Shown piece by piece: positions 16,803 to 26,575 of a stretch of 64,000 bases of DNA (positions are counted from its first letter, which is position 1; each line of letters starts with the position of its first letter). Under the pieces are notes generated by a model. It saw only the letters and a list, made by a program, of their open reading frames with translations. It did not search any database and was not told where the DNA came from. Source of the stretch: UBA961 sp049317525 (GTDB lineage Bacteria > Bacteroidota > Ignavibacteria > Kapaibacteriales > UBA961); contig JBMOIC010000006.1 in assembly GCA_049317525.1 (NCBI GenBank), positions 32,345-96,344 of the forward strand. Direction: 5' to 3'. The position numbers and the translations under genes are program-made.

Positions 16803-19800
16803 TTATTCAGGAATAACGCGGAATCCGCCGACAACTACGGCAAATTTTATAAATGTTTTTGCACCATTTGGTGTTTCTACTTGCGCGATATACACTGAAC
16901 TTCCAACACGTTGGCGATTACTTGTGAGGAGATCCCACACATCCATTCCATAACGGTCATTATTTTCAGGTGTTAGCTGGCTATGAGTTAATGTTCTTAC
17001 TATTTCACCAGAAGGTGTAAGTATTGTGATTTTACAATCTTTTGGTAAACGTGTAAAATACAGTTTTGCATCATATGGTGATCTTTGAGCTTGATGGCTT
17101 ACATAGTATGGATTTGGTACTATCTTTATATCTTCTAGCATTTGATCGGTATATAATTCTGTAGATGGTACAGATGGTATTACTTTTGCTCTGATTTTAG
17201 CACCTGGCATAGGGAAACCAGCTGCGCCACCAAATGTACGTAATACTACTTTATCGCCAGCAGCAAAATCTTTAGATGGAACATTTGGTATTGTGTCCCA
17301 AAGTCTTGCTCTTGTATCAGCGCCATAACCTTTATTTACATAGTCTAAACCAAAGAAATTTCCATCAACATTAATAACATGAACAAAATCGATAAGATCA
17401 GTTACATTTCTAGCTGATAATAAGTATTTACCTTGGCTGACCAATCCTGATGATTGATCACGGCGAGAAGTTACAGAATTTACAGTACCACGTCCATTCA
17501 CAAAACCAGCTGTTGCAATATTGAATTGTCCTATTGGCACTTTTTTAGAAACAGGCATAGCAGTTCGCACAGCGCTGGAATCTGTAAAGTGAACAAGATA
17601 ATTATTATTAATAATGGTAGTAGAATCACTAGAATTTAAATCTGTTGGGCGCTTATAATTATACTTATTAATTACTCTAACATTTAAGTATTTAGTAGTA
17701 AATGTTTTGGGAGTTTGAGCTGTTCCAACTAATGCGGTGATTGTAGTATCACCACCTGGAAGAAATTCTAATGTATAGTCACCAGGACCATTATTATAAA
17801 TTGAGCCACCTAAAAATCCTTGAGAATTAACAACACCACCAACTGGATTAGTAGTGGATGGATAAGCATTAAGAATAGTATCAAACCTTTGATCTGAACC
17901 CACAAATGGGAATAAATCCTGAGATGGGAATGTTACATTAGTATTAGCTCCACTTGGTGCTATTGCAAATGCTGTATCATATCTCATCATTCCACCTGAT
18001 TGTTGAATAGTATAATCAAAACCAAAATCGAATGCATTCTTCATATCAGGTACTGCTAATGAATTATAGCAATTGGTATTATCATTTACTCTTTCTGTGG
18101 TAAATGTTCCTGTCCTTAAGCGTTTTTCTTTATTATCTGGCACTCCAAAACTGTCTGATTTACCAGATATTGAATCTACAATGACTGAATCTGCAAAAAC
18201 ATATATAGAACCATTCTCTGTAAATGTATTTAAGAATCCTTTAAAACATAAATTTTGCTCTAACCATGTTCCTGCATTGTATAGTGTTTTATTGGTTGTT
18301 AAATCACGTATAGTGATTTTGGTACCATAAACACCATATTCTGGTGGATTAGAGAATGCAGCTGAAGGTAATGGGAAAGGCAACATAGAAACTTCTGGAT
18401 TAAATTCAATTTCTAAATCATGTCCTTTTCCATCTGTTGTAAACAACTGATTTAATCGATCTTCATCTTTAACTGGAAAACGGAAATTGAATAATCCACC
18501 TAAATTAGAAGTATCAGCGCTTACAATTTGAATTTTAGCACTGTTTCCTGTTCTAGCTGCAGCTGCTAAAGGCATAGTTTTAACAATATTTAAATCTTCA
18601 ATACCTGAATTGAATTTTTTAGGTGTTGCTTGGCGATAATCACCTTCATCGAAAGCACTTAACCAATAATAATAATCTACATTATTAAGTAATCTTTCTG
18701 TTTTTGTTAAATCTTCATTTTCTTCATTTTTTCCATCTTTATTATCATCACCACTATCAACAAATGTTGCATTATTGGTGATTTTAGCCATATATGGTCT
18801 GATAATATCACGACGTATTTTTTTCCTCACATCAGCATTAGGTTCAAGATCATTGAACACTAATGTTGCTAGGTTTTTGCGTAACAATGTCATTAATGCT
18901 GGGAAGAATGTATCATATGCTGTAGAATCGGTTGCGCTGAAACTAGATGTAAATCCACTTTTACTTGTTCTCACTCCAATTGGTAAGAATATCTTCTTGC
19001 CATTTGTAGTTACTGAAGGCCAAGGTAAATCGGTAGTTTTTGACCATCTTGGAGGATTTTGTGTAGCAGCACGATTGATAATCAATGTACCTGTTAATAT
19101 AGAATCTAATTCTGCTTGAGACATTCCTGAGAACAATTGATTCCAAGGATCATTACCAAATGGATTTTTTCTTGTAGAACCATTGATAAAACGACGTACC
19201 TTAAAGGTAAATGAATCTACTTGTTTTACGATTTGAATAGAGTCAAAATAAGGCGCAATTGCTTGATCATCTAATTCAGTTTGATAAGTTGATTGTGAAA
19301 ATGGTGTTGGCATTTTCCATTCAGCTAATTGTTTCCAACCGAATGGTCCACGAGCAATACTTTTACGGACATCAGTATCAAATGAATCTAAATCAATTCT
19401 TCTTGCACGGTATAATTTATAACCCATGAAGTCCAAACCTTTTTCTAAGTCATCATAGGAATATTCTGCTGTTGTATCCCAAGTAACTATCACCGCATTA
19501 TTTAGAGGTCTCCAATTCACTTTAGATGGATCTGGAGGAGTTGGAGTTCTAAAATTATCATCATATACTCTTTGAGCAAATTTATCACGTTTGATAAGTT
19601 CTACCGCATCTTCGGTTCTTCCATTTGCATCATTACCATTTGGTGTATTTGCCATGATTAAACCAACAACTGTACGGGCAGTATCTTTAGGTGCAAGATT
19701 AAATGGACCTGTAGCCATCAAGAAACGTTTATCACCCTCTGGTGTATCTCCATCTTTTAAGGCTAAAGCCATAAAGTCATAACGTAAATCGTTTTCTTTA

Positions 19801-21011
19801 GGATCTTGGTCAATTGTCCAATTTCTAAAGGTTTTTAATCCTAATTGCTCTCTATTTGTATACACTTTTTTGTCTTTACGCAAAAAGCCAGCAGAATCAG
19901 GGCTAGTACCGATTAATTGATAGCGAATAGAATCATTTCCATTTGCATCTTTCACTGTATCACGAACTACTAAAGCAGGATATGTTGATGGACTTTCTAA
20001 GAAGTCGAAACCAATATATCCAAATCCTTTACCAGCTTCTCCTTGAGTACCATTAGACCATTGAATAGCAAGATTTAATGTGTCTTCTTCATTGTAATAA
20101 CGGGTACGGTCATTGGCGGCATAATTAGCTGTAGATCCATTAACGCCTATGTCCATATCGAAAGCAGGTGCTAACCAACATTCACGTAAAGTATCTTTAG
20201 ACTTATTGATTAAAGCATATTTAATAAATAAGAAGTCACGATAATCACCAAAACCCCATGAATAAATCATTTGCTCATATTGGATTCTTAGTGGATATCC
20301 TTCGCTTTTACGACGGCCTACACCGCCTTCATAACGGTTAAGATCTGTATCTTTAAATGTTGCAAAAATATCCTCGCCAGAAATAAAAGCTGGTCCTTTT
20401 GGATAATTTTCAACTGTTCTTAAACCAACATTATCTTCATATCCACCAAAGTATCTATCTTTTCTTAAGGTATCCAATGGATTTGTACTTAAATCCCAGA
20501 TTGGCCATGGTGAAGATCCATCGGCTGGTTTTAATGCTGTACCATCTGATCTACGATAATCAGATGAGAAATAAAGACGATATTTTTCTCTATTTGCATC
20601 ATTTACTGGATCTTGATCTTCTTCTATCCTACCAGGAACCATCCATGAAGAGCCTGAATTTGGATTATAAGAAATTGCACATAATTTAACAGTATCGCCT
20701 TGTGGATTTAGTTTCTTTACTCCAAACCAAATACCACCACCAAAAATATATTGATTATTGGTTCCTCTTGGCCATTTACCACCACCAACATTATTAGCAA
20801 CATCTAAACCAATGATCCCATAATTTGTTGAGTAAAACTCAACGCGGCTAACTCGATTTTTTTGTAAATCAAAAGTTCCGCTTACTGCTCTCTGTGTTTT
20901 TTCTCCGCCCTTTCCTTCAGAAGAAGACTCTTTTGTTTTGGCAAAAGAACTACCCATAGAAGCAAATCCGAGCATTAAACCGAGTATACATAAATTTCTA
21001 ACTTTATACAT
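16803..21011 (-). CDS. Large exported protein (1402 aa) with FlgD-like C-terminal segment
   Basis: Signal peptide at about 1-24 (LCILGLMLGFASMGSSFA). The bulk is beta-rich with no domain I can name. Residues 755-766 form a canonical EF-hand/dockerin-type loop (Asp755, Asn757, Asp759, Gly760, Glu766), a probable calcium site. The last ~100 residues ('IKIVPNPYYVS', 'KITILTPSGEIVRTLTH', 'VYIAQVE') resemble FlgD-like immunoglobulin folds that end many FCB surface proteins, and may act as sorting or anchoring tail. AAGG precedes the ATG inside a small hairpin (21014-21028). Located between the TonB receptor and the PorV-like gene, it is a plausible surface partner of both. Confidence 0.6.
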   Translation of the reverse strand: MYKVRNLCILGLMLGFASMGSSFAKTKESSSEGKGGEKTQRAVSGTFDLQKNRVSRVEFYSTNYGIIGLDVANNVGGGKWPRGTNNQYIFGGGIWFGVKKLNPQGDTVKLCAISYNPNSGSSWMVPGRIEEDQDPVNDANREKYRLYFSSDYRRSDGTALKPADGSSPWPIWDLSTNPLDTLRKDRYFGGYEDNVGLRTVENYPKGPAFISGEDIFATFKDTDLNRYEGGVGRRKSEGYPLRIQYEQMIYSWGFGDYRDFLFIKYALINKSKDTLRECWLAPAFDMDIGVNGSTANYAANDRTRYYNEEDTLNLAIQWSNGTQGEAGKGFGYIGFDFLESPSTYPALVVRDTVKDANGNDSIRYQLIGTSPDSAGFLRKDKKVYTNREQLGLKTFRNWTIDQDPKENDLRYDFMALALKDGDTPEGDKRFLMATGPFNLAPKDTARTVVGLIMANTPNGNDANGRTEDAVELIKRDKFAQRVYDDNFRTPTPPDPSKVNWRPLNNAVIVTWDTTAEYSYDDLEKGLDFMGYKLYRARRIDLDSFDTDVRKSIARGPFGWKQLAEWKMPTPFSQSTYQTELDDQAIAPYFDSIQIVKQVDSFTFKVRRFINGSTRKNPFGNDPWNQLFSGMSQAELDSILTGTLIINRAATQNPPRWSKTTDLPWPSVTTNGKKIFLPIGVRTSKSGFTSSFSATDSTAYDTFFPALMTLLRKNLATLVFNDLEPNADVRKKIRRDIIRPYMAKITNNATFVDSGDDNKDGKNEENEDLTKTERLLNNVDYYYWLSAFDEGDYRQATPKKFNSGIEDLNIVKTMPLAAAARTGNSAKIQIVSADTSNLGGLFNFRFPVKDEDRLNQLFTTDGKGHDLEIEFNPEVSMLPFPLPSAAFSNPPEYGVYGTKITIRDLTTNKTLYNAGTWLEQNLCFKGFLNTFTENGSIYVFADSVIVDSISGKSDSFGVPDNKEKRLRTGTFTTERVNDNTNCYNSLAVPDMKNAFDFGFDYTIQQSGGMMRYDTAFAIAPSGANTNVTFPSQDLFPFVGSDQRFDTILNAYPSTTNPVGGVVNSQGFLGGSIYNNGPGDYTLEFLPGGDTTITALVGTAQTPKTFTTKYLNVRVINKYNYKRPTDLNSSDSTTIINNNYLVHFTDSSAVRTAMPVSKKVPIGQFNIATAGFVNGRGTVNSVTSRRDQSSGLVSQGKYLLSARNVTDLIDFVHVINVDGNFFGLDYVNKGYGADTRARLWDTIPNVPSKDFAAGDKVVLRTFGGAAGFPMPGAKIRAKVIPSVPSTELYTDQMLEDIKIVPNPYYVSHQAQRSPYDAKLYFTRLPKDCKITILTPSGEIVRTLTHSQLTPENNDRYGMDVWDLLTSNRQRVGSSVYIAQVETPNGAKTFIKFAVVVGGFRVIPE

Positions 21012-21013
21012 AT

Positions 21014-21028
21014 ATACACCTTGTGTAT
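21014..21028 (-). promoter_or_regulatory. Small hairpin enclosing the Shine-Dalgarno of the 1402-aa gene
   Basis: On the minus strand ATACAC (21028-21023) pairs with GTGTAT (21019-21014) around the tri-loop AAG. The AAGG ribosome-binding sequence lies in loop and stem, 3 bases before the ATG at 21011. This could lower or regulate initiation relative to the TonB receptor gene. Confidence 0.4.
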
Positions 21029-21045
21029 CAAGAATTTACAAACAA

Positions 21046-24000
21046 TTAGAAGTTAATCATCATGCCAAAAAATGCAGATCTTGGTGTCTGATAATTTGAA
21101 CGGAATGAAACAACATCTTTAACATAATTAAGATAGGAATTATATTTTTCTTCCTGAGTTACTACGCCATCGCCATTTTTATCTGCTTCTGCTCTGTATA
21201 AGCGTTCGCCATATTGATCATATTGTGTTGCTTGGAATGTAGTTGGATTTGCCAAGCTTGCATCTTTATACCATGGTGATGCACTGAAGTCACCCAATAC
21301 TCTGTTTAATGTATTACCATCATAGTCAGGATCCTGTGTTCTTGCATATACTGCTGTAAAAGCAGTTCTATTAAATAGATTAAATACATCTGCAAAAATC
21401 TGAAATGATGTTCTGCCTACTGATTCTCCAAACCAATCTTTTAGTCTGAATGATTTTGTTATACGCAAATCTGTTGACCAAAAAGATGGCTGACGTTCTG
21501 CATTGAATTCGCCAACTGGATTACCCTTACGATCTTGACGTGTATATGGAGTACCAGTTAAGAAACGGTTAACAAAACTAATTGTCATGTTTTCCATTGG
21601 ATGAATTCCAGCAAGATCCATTCCTTCTTCATTACCCCATACAAAGTCCAATATTGCATTCACAACATGGCGACGATCACTGCTGAATGGAAATTCAGCT
21701 AATGGGAATGTTACTCTTCCTGTATATGGGTCAGGTTGAAGATTATAATTACTTTCTGGGCTTGATGATGTTCCGCTTACAGATGCTAATGTATAATTGA
21801 TATTAAAACCAATATGATCTGTTGGGCGCTTACGTAATGTAAATTCAATTCCTCTTGCAGAGCCATATTCAGCAACTGCATATTCTTGATAATTATCAGG
21901 AACAACTCTGAAATAACGAATACCAACTTGATTATAAATATCTTTATAGTACGCTGTTAAATCAAATGCAAAATCATCACTCATCTGTAGATTATATGAC
22001 ACTTGATAAGCATTTGTTCTTTGGGCTTCCATATTTGGATTACCAACAATTGTATTTCCACGTAAGCGGTCTGTATTAAATCCATCATACATATAACTAA
22101 AGTTTGGCATTTGGAAATATACACCATATGCTAATGTAAAGATAGATCGATCAGTTACTGGATATGTTATCGCTAGGCGAGGACTGATTTGATATTTAAG
22201 AGTAGCATCAGAAAAGCCATCTGTGGAAGATATTGGCAACCATACATTAGAAACACTTGATCTGTAAATTGCATTGGGATTTGTCATATCAAATCGTAGT
22301 CCAGCATTAACAATAATACCTTTATACTTGATTTGATCTTGAACATATGCTGAGGCTTCTAAAGGAGCTTGTGCCCTACCTGTACGTTCATTTGTAATTT
22401 GTGGATTTAAAGATCCTTTGCTATAAATATTTCCGCCATATTCATCTGTATAAATATCAAAGAAAGGATTGCCATCCCATGGTAAGCTATTATTGTGGCG
22501 GCGCAACTGATAAGAACGGAATTCAAATCCAGCTTTAATATTATGAGATATCTCACCTGCAGTAATATTGGCATTATAAAATCCATCTGCTTGTAAGAAT
22601 TTCTGACTACGGAATTCAAATGCTCTTTCATTACCATGTATATTAAAGAATCCTTGTAATCCATATGGGTTTTTAGTGCTAGTAGAATTAGCATTATCTT
22701 CTATATAACCTGTTAAAGGATTTCTTTCATAAAGATCTAAAAATAAATATCCATCTGCTGTTTTTTGTGTCCTTTGTGAGGATTGGAACCAATCAATAGC
22801 TCCATCTGAAGTTTGAACCAATTCTGAAGGCAAATCTGATCTGGATGAGGATCTAGGTTGATAAAGATCTTGTGGTTTATACACTTCGATTGTTCCAAAT
22901 ATTCCTGGATCATCAAAGCTTGCTCTTTTTGCTACTTCATTATTATTAGAATTTGAAGAAAGCGTAAACTCAAAGAAACTATTATCAGATAAGGTTTGAT
23001 TAATACGAACAAACACATTATTAACAATATTATTTACAGCAGCAAGTTTTGCAGCGTATTCAGGCACAAAAATGGTATCTCCTGCTGTTAATCTTCCTGT
23101 TTTAGCATCTACTTTCTGATTTTTGACACCAAAACCATTAGCGTATAACCAGCCCCAGCTATTTCTTTCACGTGTGGTTAATCCTAGCTGGCCTCCAAGT
23201 GTTACACTTAGATCACTGAAATTAAATTTCATACGGCCAGTGACATTTCTTACCCATGTTTCTTGATTTGGTAATTGTCCTAAATTAAAGCCTGTTGGAT
23301 CTTTGATGCCAATACCAGCCCCACCATATGTTTCATGTGAATATCTTCCTGTTACAAAAAAGGTAGCATTTTCTAATACTTGAAGTGGGCCGCCCAATCC
23401 AATATCAAATGAGCTTTCATCCTTGTTCATAAATTTATTGCCATCAATCGTAGAACCATATAATGCAGGAACATCTCTTCTCCAACGAAGAAATCCTTCA
23501 TATCTATCTGTACGGCCTGTTTTAACAACAGTATTAACAAATCCTCCAATAACATTACCATATTCTGCTGAGAAGCCTCCAGTTAATACCTGAACTTCCT
23601 CTACTGCAAAATTTGATACAGTTGGCGAATATGTTGTTCCACTAGATCCGAAACCACCACTGAATCTATCAGAAACCTCTAAGCCGTCAACACGAATTTG
23701 TGTTTCATTTGCACGGCTACCACGAACTTGAAAACCATTACCAGAATTCTGAACACCTGCATTTAAGGATACTACCCCCTGCACAGTTTCACGAGCTATT
23801 CGGATATTGTCTTCACCTTGATTACTTCTTAATGACCCTATTTGCGTTTTGCTTACCATATTCTGGTCTTTTTTAGCATCTACAACTACTGCATTAGAAG
23901 TTACTGTTGCTTCTTGCAACTTGGCATTAAATTCTGTTGTTTGGTCTGCAGATATGGAAACATTCCCTTTGAATTCTTTATAATTCACGGCCTTTACCAC

Positions 24001-24219
24001 AACTTGGTATTGTCCAGATGGTATATTTACCACAATATAATTTCCGTCAGCCTTTACGAAAGCACCACGAGTTGTACCCTGCACCCTAATGGTTGCACCT
24101 ACAACAGGCTTGCCTTTAGCATCTGTTACCTTTCCAGTTAATGTACCATATAAACCAGCAAAAACTGTTAATGGTGCTGTTATCAAACTAAGAAGGACCA
24201 CAAGGAGCCGTAGTTTCAT
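21046..24219 (-). CDS. TonB-dependent receptor with N-terminal carboxypeptidase-regulatory domain
   Basis: 1057 residues from the Met at 24219: AAAGGAG lies just upstream and a signal peptide follows (LRLLVVLLSLITAPLTVFA). The longer frame to 24381 would add an unlikely N-terminus. A CarboxypepD_reg-like sandwich covers about 22-110 ('LTGKVTDAKGKPVVGATI'). The plug domain is at about 120-240 ('GFQVRGSRANETQIRVDGLE', 'FSAEYGNVIGGFVNTV'). The rest is a 22-strand-type barrel ending in Phe. Residues 1013-1024 hold an EF-hand-like loop (Asp1013, Asn1015, Asp1017, Gly1018, Glu1024). It imports an unknown ligand using TonB energy. No consensus promoter was found in 24220-24343. Confidence 0.9.
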   Translation of the reverse strand: MKLRLLVVLLSLITAPLTVFAGLYGTLTGKVTDAKGKPVVGATIRVQGTTRGAFVKADGNYIVVNIPSGQYQVVVKAVNYKEFKGNVSISADQTTEFNAKLQEATVTSNAVVVDAKKDQNMVSKTQIGSLRSNQGEDNIRIARETVQGVVSLNAGVQNSGNGFQVRGSRANETQIRVDGLEVSDRFSGGFGSSGTTYSPTVSNFAVEEVQVLTGGFSAEYGNVIGGFVNTVVKTGRTDRYEGFLRWRRDVPALYGSTIDGNKFMNKDESSFDIGLGGPLQVLENATFFVTGRYSHETYGGAGIGIKDPTGFNLGQLPNQETWVRNVTGRMKFNFSDLSVTLGGQLGLTTRERNSWGWLYANGFGVKNQKVDAKTGRLTAGDTIFVPEYAAKLAAVNNIVNNVFVRINQTLSDNSFFEFTLSSNSNNNEVAKRASFDDPGIFGTIEVYKPQDLYQPRSSSRSDLPSELVQTSDGAIDWFQSSQRTQKTADGYLFLDLYERNPLTGYIEDNANSTSTKNPYGLQGFFNIHGNERAFEFRSQKFLQADGFYNANITAGEISHNIKAGFEFRSYQLRRHNNSLPWDGNPFFDIYTDEYGGNIYSKGSLNPQITNERTGRAQAPLEASAYVQDQIKYKGIIVNAGLRFDMTNPNAIYRSSVSNVWLPISSTDGFSDATLKYQISPRLAITYPVTDRSIFTLAYGVYFQMPNFSYMYDGFNTDRLRGNTIVGNPNMEAQRTNAYQVSYNLQMSDDFAFDLTAYYKDIYNQVGIRYFRVVPDNYQEYAVAEYGSARGIEFTLRKRPTDHIGFNINYTLASVSGTSSSPESNYNLQPDPYTGRVTFPLAEFPFSSDRRHVVNAILDFVWGNEEGMDLAGIHPMENMTISFVNRFLTGTPYTRQDRKGNPVGEFNAERQPSFWSTDLRITKSFRLKDWFGESVGRTSFQIFADVFNLFNRTAFTAVYARTQDPDYDGNTLNRVLGDFSASPWYKDASLANPTTFQATQYDQYGERLYRAEADKNGDGVVTQEEKYNSYLNYVKDVVSFRSNYQTPRSAFFGMMINF

Positions 24220-24343
24220 AGTTTCTCCTTTAAACCGAATATTTCGGATATATAAATGAAGCTGTGTATAAACGATATAACAATTATACTTTTTTTTCGC
24301 TAACAAATAATAAAAACATCTATTACCTATTAGCATTATTATT

Positions 24344-26329
24344 TTATTTAACGATATTAAGCATTTTGGTGATTGAAGCATTTCCAGAAATAAGAGTACA
24401 GAAATATGTACCTGATGGGAAGCTTACTGTAGATAATACTACTGAACCTGATTGGGCAAGTTCTTGTGGTAATTCTGCTACTTTAACACCTAATGCATTT
24501 GTAATCTGTACTGATACTTTATCGATATTTTGACCAAAATTCAACACTACTTGATCTGTAGCTGGATTTGGAGATATCGAAAAATCAGCTACTTGTAATT
24601 CTGTATCATGAATTCCTACAAAAGTAGGCTTAAACCCATAAAAGTAAATTTGATTATCTTCGATAGATTGATTTGTATTTTGAACACGAATACCAGGGGT
24701 TAAATCAGATTGATATGCTAACATAACAATACCATCTTTTGCATCTTTATATACACTAGAGAATTGGCAATCATTCGCATCTGGTGTTAGATTTATTTCT
24801 GGTTCCCATGTTTCTGAAGAAGCCGATTTCTTTGATAAAAGGATATGGCCAAATAATCCAAAATCAGAAGTATTATCAGCAAAAATTGTTTCTGCATAAT
24901 CACCATTTTTGATACCTGTCCAAGCAACATATAAAGCATTTTCTGCTTCATCATATGCTAATTTATGATAACGATGATTTCCATTACCAAATGAACGGGT
25001 TACTACTCTACCTTGTCCATCCCATGTTTCTTCTGATGTTAAAAAACTAATTTGATTTGAAGCTTCACTATAATAAATTCCTGTTACCCTTGTATACAAA
25101 TTAGAAAATACAGTATCAGCTAAAAATTCAATTTGCCCAGCATCATTCATTTTTGCTATTCCGCCTTTCCAACTTGGAGATGTAGAAGCAACTGCATGAA
25201 CATTATCATCAGCATCTAAAATTAAATCAAAGGCTGGGCCACAAATTGGCACTGTATCTGTTACTGCAGAGAATGTTCCATCACCAAAATCTTCAACCAT
25301 ATATGCATTTTGATGGGCTGCCCCACCAAAAATCAATTTCGCTTGATTCCACGTAGCTCCATTATCAAGAGATTTACAGATAATTAAGTTAAAATTTGTA
25401 TCCTGATATCCTAAAGCAACTGTATTGCCACGAACTGCAAATTGATAGGAATTTGCACCTCTACCTGTTGGTAATTGTGGGTCTGAATTAGGACCTGTCA
25501 TATATTTAGGCTCACTCCAAGTTGTTCCCTTATCGGTAGAACGCATATATATAACTTGTTCACTAAAATTCTTACTTGATGTATCAGATGTAAATGCAAC
25601 ATGAATCACATCTGCACCATCAACTGTAGAATGTGCCCATAATGATGAATCTGAACCAGGAATTTGTTTAGTAGTGAATTTAATATCACCAAAACTTGTA
25701 TTCTTTGTAAGCCTTAATGCAGATGCTGAAGAACCTGAACTAATAACATGTCCAATAGAACCAACTGATCCATCTTTAAATTGAACAATAGAAGGAAAAC
25801 CTGATCGCACAGATTCTATTCTATCCCATGGAACATCTGTATATTTTTTTGGTGAAAGTGGATCTTTGATATCCAAAATTGCATAATAACTGCCTCGGGT
25901 AGGATGAGGTGGATTACCAAATCCATCTTCATCTGTTGCTGCCATCCATACTACTTGTGCAGATTTATCAGATCCATCCTCAAATACAGAAATTCTATGA
26001 GGCATAGAACCATTTGATTGTAAATCATAAAATGTATTGCCAATCATTACTCCTGGCGGAGTATCTTGAACTTTTGAAAAAGGACTTTTCGAATTATCTT
26101 GCTTTGGTGCTAATCCTAATGCTTTATCCTCTACATAACACTTACTAAAAGCAAGCGGCTTGCCAGTTGTAGACTGAGAAATCCTCTTATCCTGCTTTGC
26201 AAATGGTACTGTTGATAATGATGTCTTGGTAGACATTGTGTTTTTTAAGGGTTTTGCTGTATGTGCTAGAACTGTAGTACATAATGCACTAATTCCTAGT
26301 ATACAAGCAATAGCGTTTTTCAAGCGCAT
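24344..26329 (-). CDS. Exported propeller protein with T9SS type-A sorting domain
   Basis: 661 residues from the Met at 26329, which has GGAG upstream and starts a signal peptide (AIACILGISALCTTVLA). The longer frame to 26419 lacks this support. Asp-box/BNR-type repeats include 'STDKGTTWSE' and 'SLDNGATWNQ', suggesting a sialidase-like beta-propeller. I see no catalytic Arg triad or FRIP motif, so it is not clearly a sialidase. The last ~80 residues are a sorting tail ('FSISPNPATDQVVLNFG', 'GTYFCTLISG', 'KMLNIVK'). It should be surface-displayed through type 9 secretion. It lies downstream of the solute-binding lipoprotein gene but 247 bp from it, so it probably has its own promoter. Confidence 0.8.
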   Translation of the reverse strand: MRLKNAIACILGISALCTTVLAHTAKPLKNTMSTKTSLSTVPFAKQDKRISQSTTGKPLAFSKCYVEDKALGLAPKQDNSKSPFSKVQDTPPGVMIGNTFYDLQSNGSMPHRISVFEDGSDKSAQVVWMAATDEDGFGNPPHPTRGSYYAILDIKDPLSPKKYTDVPWDRIESVRSGFPSIVQFKDGSVGSIGHVISSGSSASALRLTKNTSFGDIKFTTKQIPGSDSSLWAHSTVDGADVIHVAFTSDTSSKNFSEQVIYMRSTDKGTTWSEPKYMTGPNSDPQLPTGRGANSYQFAVRGNTVALGYQDTNFNLIICKSLDNGATWNQAKLIFGGAAHQNAYMVEDFGDGTFSAVTDTVPICGPAFDLILDADDNVHAVASTSPSWKGGIAKMNDAGQIEFLADTVFSNLYTRVTGIYYSEASNQISFLTSEETWDGQGRVVTRSFGNGNHRYHKLAYDEAENALYVAWTGIKNGDYAETIFADNTSDFGLFGHILLSKKSASSETWEPEINLTPDANDCQFSSVYKDAKDGIVMLAYQSDLTPGIRVQNTNQSIEDNQIYFYGFKPTFVGIHDTELQVADFSISPNPATDQVVLNFGQNIDKVSVQITNALGVKVAELPQELAQSGSVVLSTVSFPSGTYFCTLISGNASITKMLNIVK

Positions 26330-26528
26330 GGTGAAACTCCAGGTATATATAAAATTTAATTCAATATTATTATATCTAATAAATGCAAATAAAGCATTAA
26401 CTATACAATTTACGCACAAAATGACTTTGAAACCAAATAGTAATTTGAATGTGGAAAATTATAGTAATTATCAGCCCTGTTTGGCAAACACATCATTTTT
26501 TTACTACTTATTTGTATATATTTTATGC

Positions 26529-26549
26529 AAAAATGATAGTTATACTATC
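26529..26549 (-). terminator. Weak terminator after the solute-binding protein gene
   Basis: On the minus strand GATAGT/ACTATC (26549-26544 with 26540-26535) with a 3-base loop is followed by ATTTTTG. The stem is only 6 bp and AT-rich. The remainder of 26330-26575 is AT-rich with no supported gene. Confidence 0.4.
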
Positions 26550-26575
26550 TTTATATTTTTCATTTACTTAAAAAA

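Noticed and set aside
24232..24250. CCGAA/TTCGG mini-hairpin in the TonB receptor leader
   Set aside because: A 5-bp stem is too short to argue function without comparative data.
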